NCBI RefSeq assembly: GCF_009906855.1
Contig: NZ_CP047650.1
Location: 3,658,001-3,722,000 of the forward strand
Origin: Xylophilus rhododendri
Lineage (GTDB): Bacteria; Pseudomonadota; Gammaproteobacteria; Burkholderiales; Burkholderiaceae_C
Direction: 5' to 3'
Length of the DNA: 64,000 nt
Translations under genes and position numbers: made by a program
The notes under the pieces: model-generated
Databases searched by the model: none
Told to the model about the DNA's origin: nothing
Seen by the model: the letters and a program-made list of their open reading frames with translations, nothing else
In this document: in pieces, positions 1 to 11,503 of the stretch
How positions within the stretch are numbered: position 1 is the stretch's first letter
Layout: each line of letters opens with the position of its first letter

Positions 1-277
1 TCGTTGTGATGCTTCATGTTTTGGAGCCTGCGAAGTGGTGTGTACAAACTACAGCCGCTTCCCGGATGGACGGTAGGCGCCGGACTGCACGGCCTGTCGG
101 TCTGCGTGACTGGAAGGTGAACACGTGTCCTGCCCGGTTATCTCGTCAAGGCATTCCCGTTTCATTAACGGTGATATTGGTGCCGCCGGATATATACGGA
201 TTTGCCGCATTTGCGCGAGCCGTCTCCGTTTGGTGTTTTAGAATGAAAGCCGTCCTTATCTATTGACAGGATTCACA
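1..277. other. AT-richer leader region upstream of the H-NS-like gene
   Basis: No convincing gene is seen here. The stretch is visibly richer in A/T than the rest of the window (for example the TATATACGG run near 190), as is common upstream of nucleoid-protein genes. A TAGAAT hexamer at 239-244 could be the -10 box of the downstream gene, but no good -35 box stands 16-18 bp before it. An open frame at 6-266 has no recognisable product and no ribosome binding site. Confidence 0.4.
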
Positions 278-577
278 ATGGCGACATTCAAGGAACTTCA
301 GGCGCAGAAATCGGCTCTGGATGCCCAGATCGAGGCAGCCCGCAATGCGGAACTGGCCGATGCCATCACCCTGGCGCGCACGCTGGTGCAGGAATATGGA
401 ATCGACCAGCACCAGCTTTTCGGCCGCAGCCTCTCGCGCCGGCCCCTGCCCATTCGCAAGCTCGGCCTGGTGCCCGCCAAATACAAGGATCCGGCAAGTG
501 CCAAGACCTGGAGCGGCCGCGGCAAGCCGCCGCGCTGGATCGCCGGCAAGGACCGCACGCCGTTTCTGATCCCCTGA
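278..577 (+). CDS. H-NS family nucleoid-associated protein
   Basis: A 99-residue protein with the two-part layout of betaproteobacterial H-NS relatives: an N-terminal helical oligomerisation part (residues about 1-50, MATFKELQAQ onward) and a C-terminal AT-hook-like DNA-binding core ending in TWSGRGKPPRWIAG (the W-x-G-x-G-x-x-P-x-W pattern). Family members bind curved, AT-rich DNA and silence acquired genes. The ATG at 278 is preferred over the in-frame TTG at 263 because an AGG lies 7 nt upstream and the family normally starts MATFKEL. It is a single-gene unit closed by a hairpin terminator. Confidence 0.9.
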   Translation: MATFKELQAQKSALDAQIEAARNAELADAITLARTLVQEYGIDQHQLFGRSLSRRPLPIRKLGLVPAKYKDPASAKTWSGRGKPPRWIAGKDRTPFLIP

Positions 578-582
578 AACCA

Positions 583-606
583 AAGCCCGCGCCAGCGGGC
601 TTTTTT
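583..606 (+). terminator. Rho-independent terminator after the H-NS-like gene
   Basis: Eight-base-pair stem AAGCCCGC / GCGGGCTT with a GCCA loop, followed by a run of T (601-606), starting 5 nt after the stop codon. Confidence 0.92.
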
Positions 607-838
607 AATGGCGCCGCCGCTTCTTTATCCGCGGCCGGGTAATGGCAGGGCCCTGGAGAATGCCGCTGCCGTATTAGTGCGCGGCCCCGCCCGGCATGCC
701 GACACTGACTGCAAGCTGAATGTCCCGGCAGCCCGGCGGCTTCGGGTGCATTAAGCCAATCACAAGGATCTGCCGGCAACACTCGCGCCCCTCAGCGGCC
801 GCACGACTGGCCGCTTTCGTCGAACGAGAGCCGAGACC

Positions 839-2059
839 ATGAGCAGTTCCCCATCCGTCATGCGCCGCCCCCTGTGGTGGATCGTCGCCGCCGTCGTGCT
901 GGTCGCCGCCGCCGCCGCCTTCGCCCTGTCCGGCAGGTCCGGCGGCGAGACCGCCGCTTCCGACGAGCCCGAGCCCTCGCATGCCGGCAAGGTGGCCGAC
1001 GAGACGGTGCGGGTCTCCGCCGCCCAGCTCGCCGCGCTGGACATCGGCCCGGCCGGCGAGCGGACCTTCCAGAATTTGCAGCAGGCCATCGGCAACATCG
1101 ACTTCAACCAGGACCGCACGGTGGCCGTCTCCACCGCCTACGCCGGCCGCATCGCGCGGGTGCTGGTCAAGGCCGGCGACGAGGTGCAGGCCGGCCAGAC
1201 GCTCTACACGGTGGATGTGCCCGACATCGCCCAGGCCGCCTCCACGCTGATCTCCACCGCCGGCAGCCTGCGCACCGCCAACGACACGCTCAAGCGCGCC
1301 CAGGCCCTGGCGCAGGACAACAGCATCCCGCAGAAGGAGCTGCAGCAGAACCAGTCCGACCAGCAGGCCGCCGACGCCGCCTTCCGCGCGGCGCGCAAGA
1401 CGCTGCAGCTCTTCGGCCTGGCCGAGGCCGACATCGCCCGCATCGAACGCGAGCACACCATCGACGTCGAAATGCCGGTGCGCAGCCCGATCGCCGGCCG
1501 CGTCACCGCGCGCGCGGCCCAGGTCGGCTTGCTGACCCAGCCGGGCGCATCGCCCGCGCCGGTCACCGTGTCGGACCTGCGCACCCTGTGGATGGTGGCC
1601 AGCATTCCCGAGTCCGACTTCGCCCTCTACCGCATCGGCCAGCCGGTGAAGGTGCGGGTGCAGGCCTGGCCCGACCGCACCTTCGAAGGCCGCATCAGCT
1701 ACCTGGGCGACACAGTGGATGCCAACACCCACCGCATCTCGGTGCGCGCCGACGTGGCTGACCCCAAGCGCGAGCTGCGGCCGCAGATGCTGGCGGACTT
1801 CAGCATCTCGCTGTCCGCCCCGGCCCAGGCCCCCTCGGTGCCGGCCGCCGCCGTGGTGCGCGAGACCTCGGGTGTCAACACCGTGTGGGTCAGCGCCGGC
1901 ACCGATGCACAGGGCAAGCTGCTCAAGCGCCGCCAGGTCACGGTGGGCCGCACCGACCAGGGCCAGGTGCAGATCGCCTCCGGCCTGCAGCCGGGCGAAC
2001 AGGTGGCGCGGCGCAATGCGCTGTTCCTCAGCAATCTCTACGAGGCGAATGCCGAATGA
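839..2059 (+). CDS. RND efflux periplasmic adaptor (CzcB/CusB-like membrane fusion protein)
   Basis: A 406-residue membrane fusion protein. Residues about 8-32 form a signal anchor (WWIVAAVVLVAAAAAFAL). The split biotinyl-lipoyl-like hybrid domain is visible around YAGRIARVLVKAGDEVQAGQ (near 100-120) and PVRSPIAGRVTARAAQVG (near 215), separated by an alpha-helical hairpin, and followed by the beta-barrel (TLWMVASIPESDF) and membrane-proximal domains. It should bridge the inner-membrane pump encoded 45 nt downstream and the outer-membrane factor. No metal-binding His- or Met-rich N-terminus is seen, so the substrate cannot be read from this protein. It is the first gene of a three-gene efflux operon. 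Confidence 0.88.
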   Translation: MSSSPSVMRRPLWWIVAAVVLVAAAAAFALSGRSGGETAASDEPEPSHAGKVADETVRVSAAQLAALDIGPAGERTFQNLQQAIGNIDFNQDRTVAVSTAYAGRIARVLVKAGDEVQAGQTLYTVDVPDIAQAASTLISTAGSLRTANDTLKRAQALAQDNSIPQKELQQNQSDQQAADAAFRAARKTLQLFGLAEADIARIEREHTIDVEMPVRSPIAGRVTARAAQVGLLTQPGASPAPVTVSDLRTLWMVASIPESDFALYRIGQPVKVRVQAWPDRTFEGRISYLGDTVDANTHRISVRADVADPKRELRPQMLADFSISLSAPAQAPSVPAAAVVRETSGVNTVWVSAGTDAQGKLLKRRQVTVGRTDQGQVQIASGLQPGEQVARRNALFLSNLYEANAE

Positions 2060-2104
2060 GCGTGCTCTCCTGCTTCCTGTCCGCCACCTGCTGAGGAGCC
2101 GACC

Positions 2105-5100
2105 GTGATCCGACCTATCCTGGCCGCCGTGCTGTCGCGCCGGCCCGTCGTGCTGCTGGGCCTGCTGGCCTTCATGGCCGCCGGCATCTTCGCCTTCCTC
2201 AAGCTCAACGTCGAGGCCTATCCCAACCCGGCGCCGGTGATCCTGGAGATCACCGCCCAGGCGCCCGGCCTGTCGGCCGAGGAGATGGAGCGCTACTACA
2301 CCCGTCCGATGGAAGTGGGCCTGGCGACCACGCCGGGCGTGGACAACATCCGCTCGACCTCGTTCTACGGCCTGTCCTTCGTGCGGGTCACCTTCAAGTA
2401 CGACACCGACTACTACTTCGCCCTCACGCAGGTGGCCAACAACCTGCAGGCCAACGTCAACCTGCCGAATGGCGTGCAGGCGCAGATCCAGGCCTCCAGC
2501 CTGGTCGGCGAAATCCTGCGCTACCAGGTCAAGGGCCCGCCCGGCATGGGCGTGACCGAGCTGCGCACGCTGCAGGACTGGGTGATCGAGCGCCGCCTGC
2601 TCACCGTGCCCGGCGTGGTGCAGGTGGTGACCTGGGGCGGCACCACCAAGGAATACCACGTGGAGCCGGACCCGCGCCTGCTGGAGTCGCGCGGCATCAC
2701 GCTGGCGCAGCTGATCTCGGCGATCGGCAATGCCAACCTGAACGTGGGCGGCCGGGCGGTGAGCCTGGGCGACCAGTCGGTCAACATCCGCGGGCTGGGC
2801 CTGGTGGAGAACGTGCAGGACATCGGCAACGTCGTCATCACCCAGCAGAACGGCCTGCCGGTGCAGGTCAAGGACGTGGCCCGCATCGTCGAGGGCACGG
2901 TGCCGCGCCTGGGCGAGGCCGGCCGCGACGGCGAACGCGACGTGGTGACCGGCGTGGTCATCATGAACCGCACCCTGCACACCAAGGACGTGATCGGCCG
3001 GGTGGAGGACGCGGTCAAGAAGATCAACTCCGACCATAGCCTGCCCCCGGGCGTGACCCTGGCGCCCTACTACGACCGCTCGGTGCTGGTGGGCGTGACC
3101 ACGCACACGGTGCTGCACAACCTGATCTTCGGCTGCGTGCTGGTGTTCCTGATCCAGTGGATCTTCCTGGGCGATTTGCGCAGCGCGGTGATCGTCAGCG
3201 TGAACATCCCCTTCGCGCTGTTCTTCAGCATCATGATCCTGGTGGCCACCGGCGAGTCGGCCAACCTGCTGTCGCTGGGGGCGGTGGACTTCGGCATCAT
3301 CGTGGATGCGGCGGTGATCCTGGTGGAGAACATCTTCCGCAACTTCCAGCGGCGAACGCCGGAGCGGGCCATGATGCTGCGGGCCATGGCGCAGGCCGCC
3401 CATGGCGCATCGCTGTCGCCCAAGCAGGGCTGGACCGCGCGGCTGCGCATGATCTACCTGAGCGCGACGCAGGTCGACAGCTCGGTGCTCTTCTCCACCT
3501 GCATCACGATCGCCGCCTTCACGCCGCTGTTCACCATGCAGGGCGTGGAAGGCCAGATCTTCGGCCCCATGGCGCGCACCTACGGCTACGCCCTGGCCGG
3601 CGCCTTGATCGCCACCTTCACCATCACGCCGGTGCTGGCCAGCTATCTGCTGCCGGCCAAGATCCAGGAGAAGGAAACCGTCTTCGTGCGGGCCATCGAG
3701 CATGTGTACCGGCCGGCGCTGCACTGGGCGCTGGCCAACGCCCGCATCACCGTGGCCTTCGGCTGCATCGCCCTGGTGGGCGGCGGCTTCCTGGCCACGC
3801 GCCTGGGCAGCGAGTTCCTGCCGGCGCTGGAAGAGGGCAACCTGTGGATCCGCGCCTCCATGCCGCCGACCATTTCGCTGGATGCCGGCTCGGCCCAGGT
3901 GGACCGCATGCGGGCCCTCATCAAGGAGTACCCGGAAGTCGTCACCATCGTCTCCCAGCACGGCCGGCCGGACGACGGCAGCGACGCCGCCGGCTTCAAC
4001 AACGTGGAGCTGTTCGCGCCGCTCAGGCCCTACGAGCAGTGGCGGCTGGGCATGAACAAGCAGCGCATGGTGCGCGAGCTGCAGGCCAAGTTCGAGAACG
4101 AGTTCCCGGGCGTGGGCTTCAACTTCTCGCAGTACATCCAGGACAACGTGCAGGAAGGCCTGTCCGGCGTGAAGGGCGCCAACTCGGTGAAGATCATCGG
4201 GCCCGACCTCGCCACGCTGGAGAAGCTGGCCGACGAGGTGATGGAGACCATGGCCAAGATCGACGGCGTGGCCGACCTCGGCATCTTCCATGTGCTGGGC
4301 CAGCCCAATATGAACATCCGCATCGACCGGGCCAAGGCCGCGCGCTACGGGCTCAACACCGGCGATGTGAACGCGACCATCCAGGCCGCGCTCGGCGGCA
4401 CCAGCGCCACCACGGTGCTGGAGGGCGACCGGCAGTTCGGCCTGACCGTGCGTTTCCCCGAGCGCTATCGCGGCAACATGGATGCGGTCAAGGCCCTGCG
4501 CATCGGCTACACCACGAGCGGCGGCGGCACGGCCTACATCCCGCTGTCCGACGTGGCCACCATCAGCGTGGACACCGGCGCCACCTACATCTACCGCGAG
4601 AGCAACGAGCGCTACATCCCGATCAAGTTCACCGCCCGCGGACGCGACCTGGGCGGCACCGTCTCGGAAGTGCAGAAGACGGTGGCCGCCAAGATCAAGC
4701 TGCCCGAGGGCTACCGCATCGTCTACGCAGGCGAGTTCGAGAACCTGCAGCAGGCCAAGTCGCGCATGGCGATCGCCATTCCGCTGGCGGTGGCGCTGAT
4801 CGTGGTGCTGCTCTATGCGCTCTTCAGCAGCTTCGCCTACAGCATGCTGACGCTGGCGGCCGTGCCCTTCACCGTGCTGGGCGGCATCCTGGCGCTGTGG
4901 CTCACCGGGCAGGTGCTGAGTGTGTCGGCCATCATCGGCTTCATCTCGCTGCTGGGCGTGTCGGTGATGGACGGCATCCTGATCCTGGGCACCTTCAAGG
5001 ACCTGAAGAACGCCGGCCGCGACGACCTGCAGGCGATCACCGAGGCCTATGAGAGCCGCATGCGGCCGCTGCTGATGACGGCGCTGTCGGCCTGCATCGG

Positions 5101-5293
5101 CCTGTTCCCGGCCGCCATGTCGCACAGCATCGGCAGCGAGGTGCAGCGGCCTCTGGCCACCGTGGTGGTGGGCGGCATGCTGATCGGCCCGCTGTTCCTG
5201 CTGCTGGTGATGCCTGCCATCCGTCTGGTGGTGCTGCGCCGCCTCAAACCGTCCAAACGCCGCATCGGCCTGGGAGGCAAACGTGCTGCCTGA
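2105..5293 (+). CDS. RND efflux pump of the heavy-metal (CzcA/CusA) class
   Basis: A 1062-residue inner-membrane RND pump of normal length with 12 predicted membrane segments and two large periplasmic loops. The motif GAVDFGIIVDAAVILVEN at 392-409 carries the D395, D401 and E408 triad in the spacing typical of the heavy-metal efflux class (CzcA D402/D408/E415), not the D-D pair of the multidrug class. This suggests proton-driven export of divalent or monovalent metal cations. The CusA methionine relay was not checked residue by residue, so the metal is unknown. It lies between the adaptor gene and the outer-membrane factor gene, overlapping the latter by about 11 nt if the GTG start is used there. 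Confidence 0.88.
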   Translation: MIRPILAAVLSRRPVVLLGLLAFMAAGIFAFLKLNVEAYPNPAPVILEITAQAPGLSAEEMERYYTRPMEVGLATTPGVDNIRSTSFYGLSFVRVTFKYDTDYYFALTQVANNLQANVNLPNGVQAQIQASSLVGEILRYQVKGPPGMGVTELRTLQDWVIERRLLTVPGVVQVVTWGGTTKEYHVEPDPRLLESRGITLAQLISAIGNANLNVGGRAVSLGDQSVNIRGLGLVENVQDIGNVVITQQNGLPVQVKDVARIVEGTVPRLGEAGRDGERDVVTGVVIMNRTLHTKDVIGRVEDAVKKINSDHSLPPGVTLAPYYDRSVLVGVTTHTVLHNLIFGCVLVFLIQWIFLGDLRSAVIVSVNIPFALFFSIMILVATGESANLLSLGAVDFGIIVDAAVILVENIFRNFQRRTPERAMMLRAMAQAAHGASLSPKQGWTARLRMIYLSATQVDSSVLFSTCITIAAFTPLFTMQGVEGQIFGPMARTYGYALAGALIATFTITPVLASYLLPAKIQEKETVFVRAIEHVYRPALHWALANARITVAFGCIALVGGGFLATRLGSEFLPALEEGNLWIRASMPPTISLDAGSAQVDRMRALIKEYPEVVTIVSQHGRPDDGSDAAGFNNVELFAPLRPYEQWRLGMNKQRMVRELQAKFENEFPGVGFNFSQYIQDNVQEGLSGVKGANSVKIIGPDLATLEKLADEVMETMAKIDGVADLGIFHVLGQPNMNIRIDRAKAARYGLNTGDVNATIQAALGGTSATTVLEGDRQFGLTVRFPERYRGNMDAVKALRIGYTTSGGGTAYIPLSDVATISVDTGATYIYRESNERYIPIKFTARGRDLGGTVSEVQKTVAAKIKLPEGYRIVYAGEFENLQQAKSRMAIAIPLAVALIVVLLYALFSSFAYSMLTLAAVPFTVLGGILALWLTGQVLSVSAIIGFISLLGVSVMDGILILGTFKDLKNAGRDDLQAITEAYESRMRPLLMTALSACIGLFPAAMSHSIGSEVQRPLATVVVGGMLIGPLFLLLVMPAIRLVVLRRLKPSKRRIGLGGKRAA

Positions 5294-6698
5294 TGTCCTC
5301 GATATGAAACGTGTCGCCATCGCCTGCGCGGTGCTGGTCCTGGCCGGCTGTGCCGCCGTGGGGCCTGATTACCAGAAGCCCGTCACGCCCGCGCCGGCGT
5401 CCCTCACCCGCGACGCCCTGTCGCTGGGCAGCACCGCCGGCCCGATCGCGCCGGACTGGTGGAAGGTCTTCGGCTCCCCCGCGCTCGATGCCATGGTCGC
5501 CGAAGGCCTGGCCAACAGCCCCACCGTGGCGGCGGCCCGCGCCACCCTGCGCGCCGCCCAGGAGAACGTGGCGGCCCAGCGCGGCCTGTTCGCGCCGCAG
5601 GTGCAGGCCGGCTACAACTTCACCCGGCAGAACGTGGGGCAGAGCCAGCAGTCGCCGCTGAACTCGGGCGACTCGGTCTTCAACTACCACACGGCCTCGC
5701 TCAGCGTCGGCTACACCCCCGACCTGTTCGGCGGCACCCGCCGCACGGTGGAGCAGGCCGGCGCCCAGCTCGACAGCCAGCGCTGGCAGCTGCAGGGCGC
5801 GCAGCTCACGCTGGCCAGCAATCTGGTCGGCGCCGCGCTGCAGGTGGCCATGCTGGCCGAGCAGGTCGATCTGACGACCCAGGCCGTCGATGCCATGCAG
5901 GAACAGCTGCGGGTGATGCGCAATCTGCAGCGCAACGGCTACGCCAGCGGCCTGGACGTGGCCACGCAGGAGAACCTGCTCAGCCAGGTGCAGCAGTCCC
6001 TGCCGCCGCTGCAGAAATCGCTGGAGCAGACCCGCAACCTGATGGCCGTGCTGATGGGCCGCACGCCCGATGCCAGCCTGCCGCAGCTGCGCCTGGCCGA
6101 CATCCGCCCGCCGGCACTGCCGCAGGTGGTGCCCTCCGAACTGGTGGCGCGCCGGCCCGACGTGCGCCAGGCCGAGAGCGACCTGCATGCGGCCAGCGCC
6201 GCCATCGGCATCGCCAAGGCGGCGCGGTTCCCGCAGCTCAACCTCACGGCATCGCTGGGCGGCGGCGCCACCGAGTTCGGCCGCATGTTCTCGGCCGGCA
6301 ATCCGGTCTGGTCCATCGGCTCCGGCCTGCTGGCGCCCATCTTCGACGGCGGCACCCTGCAGGCCCGCCAGCGGGTGGCCGAGGCCCAGTTCGACGCGGC
6401 GGCGGCACAGTACCGGGGGGCGGTGCTGACCGCGTTCCAGAACGTGTCCGACACCCTTTATGCCCTGGACATCGACCAGCGCGCCCTGCAGGCGGCCGAT
6501 GCCAGCGTGGCGGCCACCCGCGCGGGCTATGAACTCACCCAGTCGCAGCTGACCCAGGGTTATGCCTCGCGGCCCTCGATGCTCGCCGCGCAGCAGGCCT
6601 GGCTGCAGGCCCGCGCGGCGCGGGTGGCCAGCTACGGCACTTTGGTCGGCGACAGCGTGGCCCTGTATCAGGCTTTGGGGGGTGGTGCCATCCCGTGA
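5283..6698 (+). CDS. NodT-family outer-membrane efflux lipoprotein
   Basis: An outer-membrane factor (OprM/NodT type) of 471 residues. The lipoprotein signal CAVLVLAGC gives a lipidated Cys and is followed by the typical AVGPDYQKP start. Two copies of the coiled-coil/beta-barrel OEP repeat follow (about 60-260 and 270-460; the second begins SELVARRPDVRQAE). Two starts are possible. GTG 5283 has GGGAGG 5 nt upstream and overlaps the pump gene; ATG 5304 gives a cleaner signal peptide (MKRVAIACAVLVLAGC) but has no ribosome binding site. It completes the trans-envelope channel with the two preceding genes. Confidence 0.88.
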   Translation: MLPDVLDMKRVAIACAVLVLAGCAAVGPDYQKPVTPAPASLTRDALSLGSTAGPIAPDWWKVFGSPALDAMVAEGLANSPTVAAARATLRAAQENVAAQRGLFAPQVQAGYNFTRQNVGQSQQSPLNSGDSVFNYHTASLSVGYTPDLFGGTRRTVEQAGAQLDSQRWQLQGAQLTLASNLVGAALQVAMLAEQVDLTTQAVDAMQEQLRVMRNLQRNGYASGLDVATQENLLSQVQQSLPPLQKSLEQTRNLMAVLMGRTPDASLPQLRLADIRPPALPQVVPSELVARRPDVRQAESDLHAASAAIGIAKAARFPQLNLTASLGGGATEFGRMFSAGNPVWSIGSGLLAPIFDGGTLQARQRVAEAQFDAAAAQYRGAVLTAFQNVSDTLYALDIDQRALQAADASVAATRAGYELTQSQLTQGYASRPSMLAAQQAWLQARAARVASYGTLVGDSVALYQALGGGAIP

Positions 6699-6824
6699 AC
6701 AGGGGACCATATTCCGCGAATAGGTTTCAAAAATTCACAGATAGCGCAAGCGTCCTACAGCATCGGCATGGACTCGGGAGCATCTTGATGGTCTCGGGTC
6801 CACGTGTTGGCAATAGGAGGCTCC

Positions 6825-7127
6825 ATGCACTGCAAAGGCCGCTTCATTTCGGAAGCCTACAAGGATGGACGGCGCTATGTCTTCGAAGCCAGCTTCGACG
6901 ACCTGCGCTGGCATGCCACGATCTGGGACGAGGAGGGCCAGCTGCACGGCGACATCGAATGCGCGCCCTGCGGCCAGGGCCGGTGCGGCGAGGAGCTGGA
7001 GGATGCGGTGTCCGACTGGGTGCACAACGCCATCGCCTTCGAAGTGGGCTTCAGCCCGAGCGACCATTGCGTCCATCCATCGCCGGCCGAGCAGCTCGCC
7101 ACCGTCATGCGCGGCCCCATGGTTTGA
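6825..7127 (+). CDS. Small hypothetical protein, 100 residues
   Basis: Starts at ATG 6825 with AGGAGG 4 nt upstream, which favours it over the upstream ATG in the same frame. The product (MHCKGRFISEAYKDGRR...) is acidic and cysteine-containing, with a CAPCGQGRCGEE segment near residue 50 that could be a metal-binding knuckle, and the rest looks like a small alpha/beta fold. I do not recognise the family. It sits between the efflux operon and the histidine kinase on the same strand, with 126 nt of non-coding DNA before it. Confidence 0.65.
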   Translation: MHCKGRFISEAYKDGRRYVFEASFDDLRWHATIWDEEGQLHGDIECAPCGQGRCGEELEDAVSDWVHNAIAFEVGFSPSDHCVHPSPAEQLATVMRGPMV

Positions 7128-7194
7128 GGGCCGCCGCCGGCCCGGATGTGCCGGCCCTATTACAGTAGCGGGGACTCGTCGCCAATTCCCCACT

Positions 7195-8319
7195 TTGAAC
7201 CGCTCCACCGTCCCACCTGCACCCGACGCCTTGCCTTGCGGCCTGATCGTGGCCACGGCCGCTGGGGAGATTGCCTGGGTCAATCAGACACTGCGAGACT
7301 GGATCGGGCTGGGCCCTGAAGAGCCGCTGGGCTGCGCCCGCATCGACGAACTGCTGGTGCCGGCCGAGCCCGCCGTCGGCCGCCGCGGCCTCGATGCGCT
7401 GCTCCGGCAAGGCCAGCCGCTCTTCGAACTGCCGGTGTCCATCGCCCGCCGCGACGCCAGCGAGCTGCCCATGTCTGTCACCGCCTCGCGCCGCGACGAC
7501 GGCTCCGGCCTGTTCGACTTCGTGCTGATACCCGCGCGCCAGATGCAGTCGGCCCAGGAGGAACTGCGGCAGACCCAGGAAGAGCTGCGCATGCTGGTGC
7601 ACGAGTCCACCCGCCACGAGGCCGACGCTACCGACCGCGCGCTGTTCGCCGAGCAGATCGTGGGCATCGTCAGCCACGACCTGCGCAATCCGCTGTCGGC
7701 CCTGCACACCGGCCTCACCGCCCTGGGCCGCAGCCAGCCGACCGAACAGCAGCAGCGCATGCTCGAACGCATGGGCCGCAGCCTTGAGCGCGCCAACCGG
7801 CTGGTGGCCGACCTGCTCGACTTCACCGCGGCGCGGCTGGGCGCGGGGCTGTCCTCGCATGCCCGTGCGATCGACCTGCACGAGGTGGTGGGCGAGGCGC
7901 TGGAAGAGCTGCGTCTGGCCTTCGCCGGCCGCGAGATCCAGCATGTGCGCGAAGGCGACGGCTGGTGCCTGGCCGACCCCGACCGGCTGGCGCAGCTGCT
8001 GGGCAATCTGGTCGGCAATGCCATGGCCTATGGCGCTGCCGGCGAGCCGGTGCGGGTGGTCTCGCGGGTGGATGGCGGCGAGGGTGAAGGCGAGGTGTCC
8101 GTGGGCGTGCACAACCACGGCCGGCCCATCCCGCCGGAGAACCTGGAACGCATCTTTGTGCCCCTGGTGCGCGGCGAGGGCGACGGCCGCAGCCGCAGCG
8201 TGGGCCTGGGGCTCTATATCGTCGAGCAGATCGCCAAGGCGCATGGCGGCGAGGTGCGGGTGGAATCGCAGGCATCCGCCGGCACCACCTTCACCGTGAA
8301 TTTCCCGCGCAACCGCTAG
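7195..8319 (+). CDS. PAS-domain sensor histidine kinase (orphan)
   Basis: A cytoplasmic-looking kinase of about 374 residues with no membrane segment. Order: a PAS-like sensor (about 12-120, [18 protein letters not shown]), a short coiled coil ([17 protein letters not shown]), HisKA with phospho-acceptor H161 in [16 protein letters not shown], then HATPase_c with N box [13 protein letters not shown] and G box [17 protein letters not shown]. No response regulator gene is adjacent. The start is uncertain: the frame is open from 6865, but that would overlap the previous gene, and TTG 7195 fits the PAS start best. The signal sensed cannot be read from the sequence. Confidence 0.8.
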   Translation: MNRSTVPPAPDALPCGLIVATAAGEIAWVNQTLRDWIGLGPEEPLGCARIDELLVPAEPAVGRRGLDALLRQGQPLFELPVSIARRDASELPMSVTASRRDDGSGLFDFVLIPARQMQSAQEELRQTQEELRMLVHESTRHEADATDRALFAEQIVGIVSHDLRNPLSALHTGLTALGRSQPTEQQQRMLERMGRSLERANRLVADLLDFTAARLGAGLSSHARAIDLHEVVGEALEELRLAFAGREIQHVREGDGWCLADPDRLAQLLGNLVGNAMAYGAAGEPVRVVSRVDGGEGEGEVSVGVHNHGRPIPPENLERIFVPLVRGEGDGRSRSVGLGLYIVEQIAKAHGGEVRVESQASAGTTFTVNFPRNR

Positions 8320-8409
8320 GAGCCCGCCCGGATGGGGGAGGTCGGCATGCGCCGATCGGCCGGCTATCGCGGGTATTGAGGAGCTTTATCCGCGCCGCCA
8401 CGGTTCTGA

Positions 8410-10701
<2,292 letters not shown>

Positions 10702-10720
10702 ACCTTGCCTTGTCCCTCCG

Positions 10721-10753
10721 GGGCGCCACGGGTCATGCCGTGGCGCCCTTTTT
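10721..10753 (+). terminator. Rho-independent terminator after katG
   Basis: An 11-bp perfect stem (GGGCGCCACGG / CCGTGGCGCCC) with loop GTCATG and a T5 tail, starting 20 nt after the katG stop. Confidence 0.93.
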
Positions 10754-10791
10754 CGTTTGCCAGGCGACAAGCGGTCAATGCCGCCCAATAA

Positions 10792-10812
10792 CATGCCCGT
10801 TTCGGGTATGAT
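10792..10812 (+). promoter_or_regulatory. Putative operator/promoter of the toxin-antitoxin unit
   Basis: Inverted repeat CATGCCCG-TTT-CGGGTATG (one mismatch) at 10792-10810. A -10-like TATGAT at 10807-10812 overlaps its right arm, 15 nt before the toxin ATG. Autorepression by the antitoxin is usual in such modules, so this is the natural operator candidate. The -35 box is weak. Confidence 0.5.
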
Positions 10813-10827
10813 TTTGAGTGGAATGCG

Positions 10828-11211
10828 ATGGAGATCCTCAAACGCAAGGACTTTGCGCGGTGGCAGGCGGGAGAGCGGCTCGCCGATTCCGCGCTGTGCA
10901 AGGCAGCATGGGAAATGGAACTCGGCCTGGTGGAAGCCGACCTCGGCGGGTGCCTCTACAAGAAGCGGATTGCGCGCCCGGGTGGGGGCAAGAGCGGCGG
11001 CTACCGCACGCTGTTGTCGATGCGGGTCGGCGAACGGTATGTCTTCCTGCATGGCTTTGCCAAAAGCGCGAAGGCCAACATCACGCCGGACGAAAGGCAG
11101 GCCCTGCAGTTCGCCGGGCAGATATTTCTGGAGTTGTCGCCTCAGGGCCTGATGAAGGCCATGCAGGCCGGCGTTTTATTGGAGGTCCGTTGTGACAAGC
11201 AAACTCATTGA
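10828..11211 (+). CDS. Type II toxin, RelE/HigB superfamily (PF06296-like)
   Basis: A 127-residue protein with the hallmark block of the PF06296 RelE-like family: an acidic-hydrophobic N-terminus, then ADLGGCLYKKRIARPGGGK, SGGYRTLL and FLHGFAKS. Members are ribosome-dependent or free mRNA endonucleases held inactive by the cognate antitoxin. The antitoxin gene follows and overlaps it by 20 nt, so this is a toxin-first (higBA-like) order. Toxin activity is inferred from family and context. Confidence 0.85.
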   Translation: MEILKRKDFARWQAGERLADSALCKAAWEMELGLVEADLGGCLYKKRIARPGGGKSGGYRTLLSMRVGERYVFLHGFAKSAKANITPDERQALQFAGQIFLELSPQGLMKAMQAGVLLEVRCDKQTH

Positions 11212-11497
11212 ATCGCTGCGCGGCGACCTGGCCGCCCTCGAAGACGCCGGTGCGATCGGCAAGCTGACCATGCGCCAGTTCGACGCGATCTGCCCGCCGC
11301 CGGTACGGGCATTCAGCGCCGTCGATATCCGCAAGCTGCGCGAAAAGCTGAAGTTCAGCCAGCCGGTCTTCGCCCTGCACCTGCACACCACCGCTTCCAC
11401 CGTGCGCAAATGGGAGCAGGGCGATACGCATCCTGCGGGGCCGGCCTTGAAGCTGCTCAACGTGATCGCCGACAAGGGCCTGCAGGCCATCCTCTGA
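11192..11497 (+). CDS. HTH antitoxin (HigA-like, XRE family)
   Basis: A 101-residue protein starting at GTG 11192, with GGAGG 6 nt upstream. The C-terminal half holds a Cro/C1-type helix-turn-helix (IRKLREKLKFSQPVFALHL then TASTVRKWEQGD), typical of antitoxins paired with PF06296 toxins. It should neutralise the toxin by direct binding and repress the operon through the upstream inverted repeat. Its stop lies 6 nt from the stop of the converging phosphoglycerate mutase gene. Confidence 0.85.
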   Translation: MTSKLIESLRGDLAALEDAGAIGKLTMRQFDAICPPPVRAFSAVDIRKLREKLKFSQPVFALHLHTTASTVRKWEQGDTHPAGPALKLLNVIADKGLQAIL

Positions 11498-11503
11498 AGG
11501 GCC

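Noticed and set aside
6..266. 86-codon frame at the start of the window
   Set aside because: No ribosome binding site, mixed composition and no family; it lies in the promoter region of the H-NS-like gene.
674..5320. 1548-codon open frame on the minus strand opposite the CzcA-type operon
   Set aside because: It is the antisense shadow of the high-GC pump and adaptor genes, rich in H, A, G and R with no domain; the plus-strand proteins are clear.
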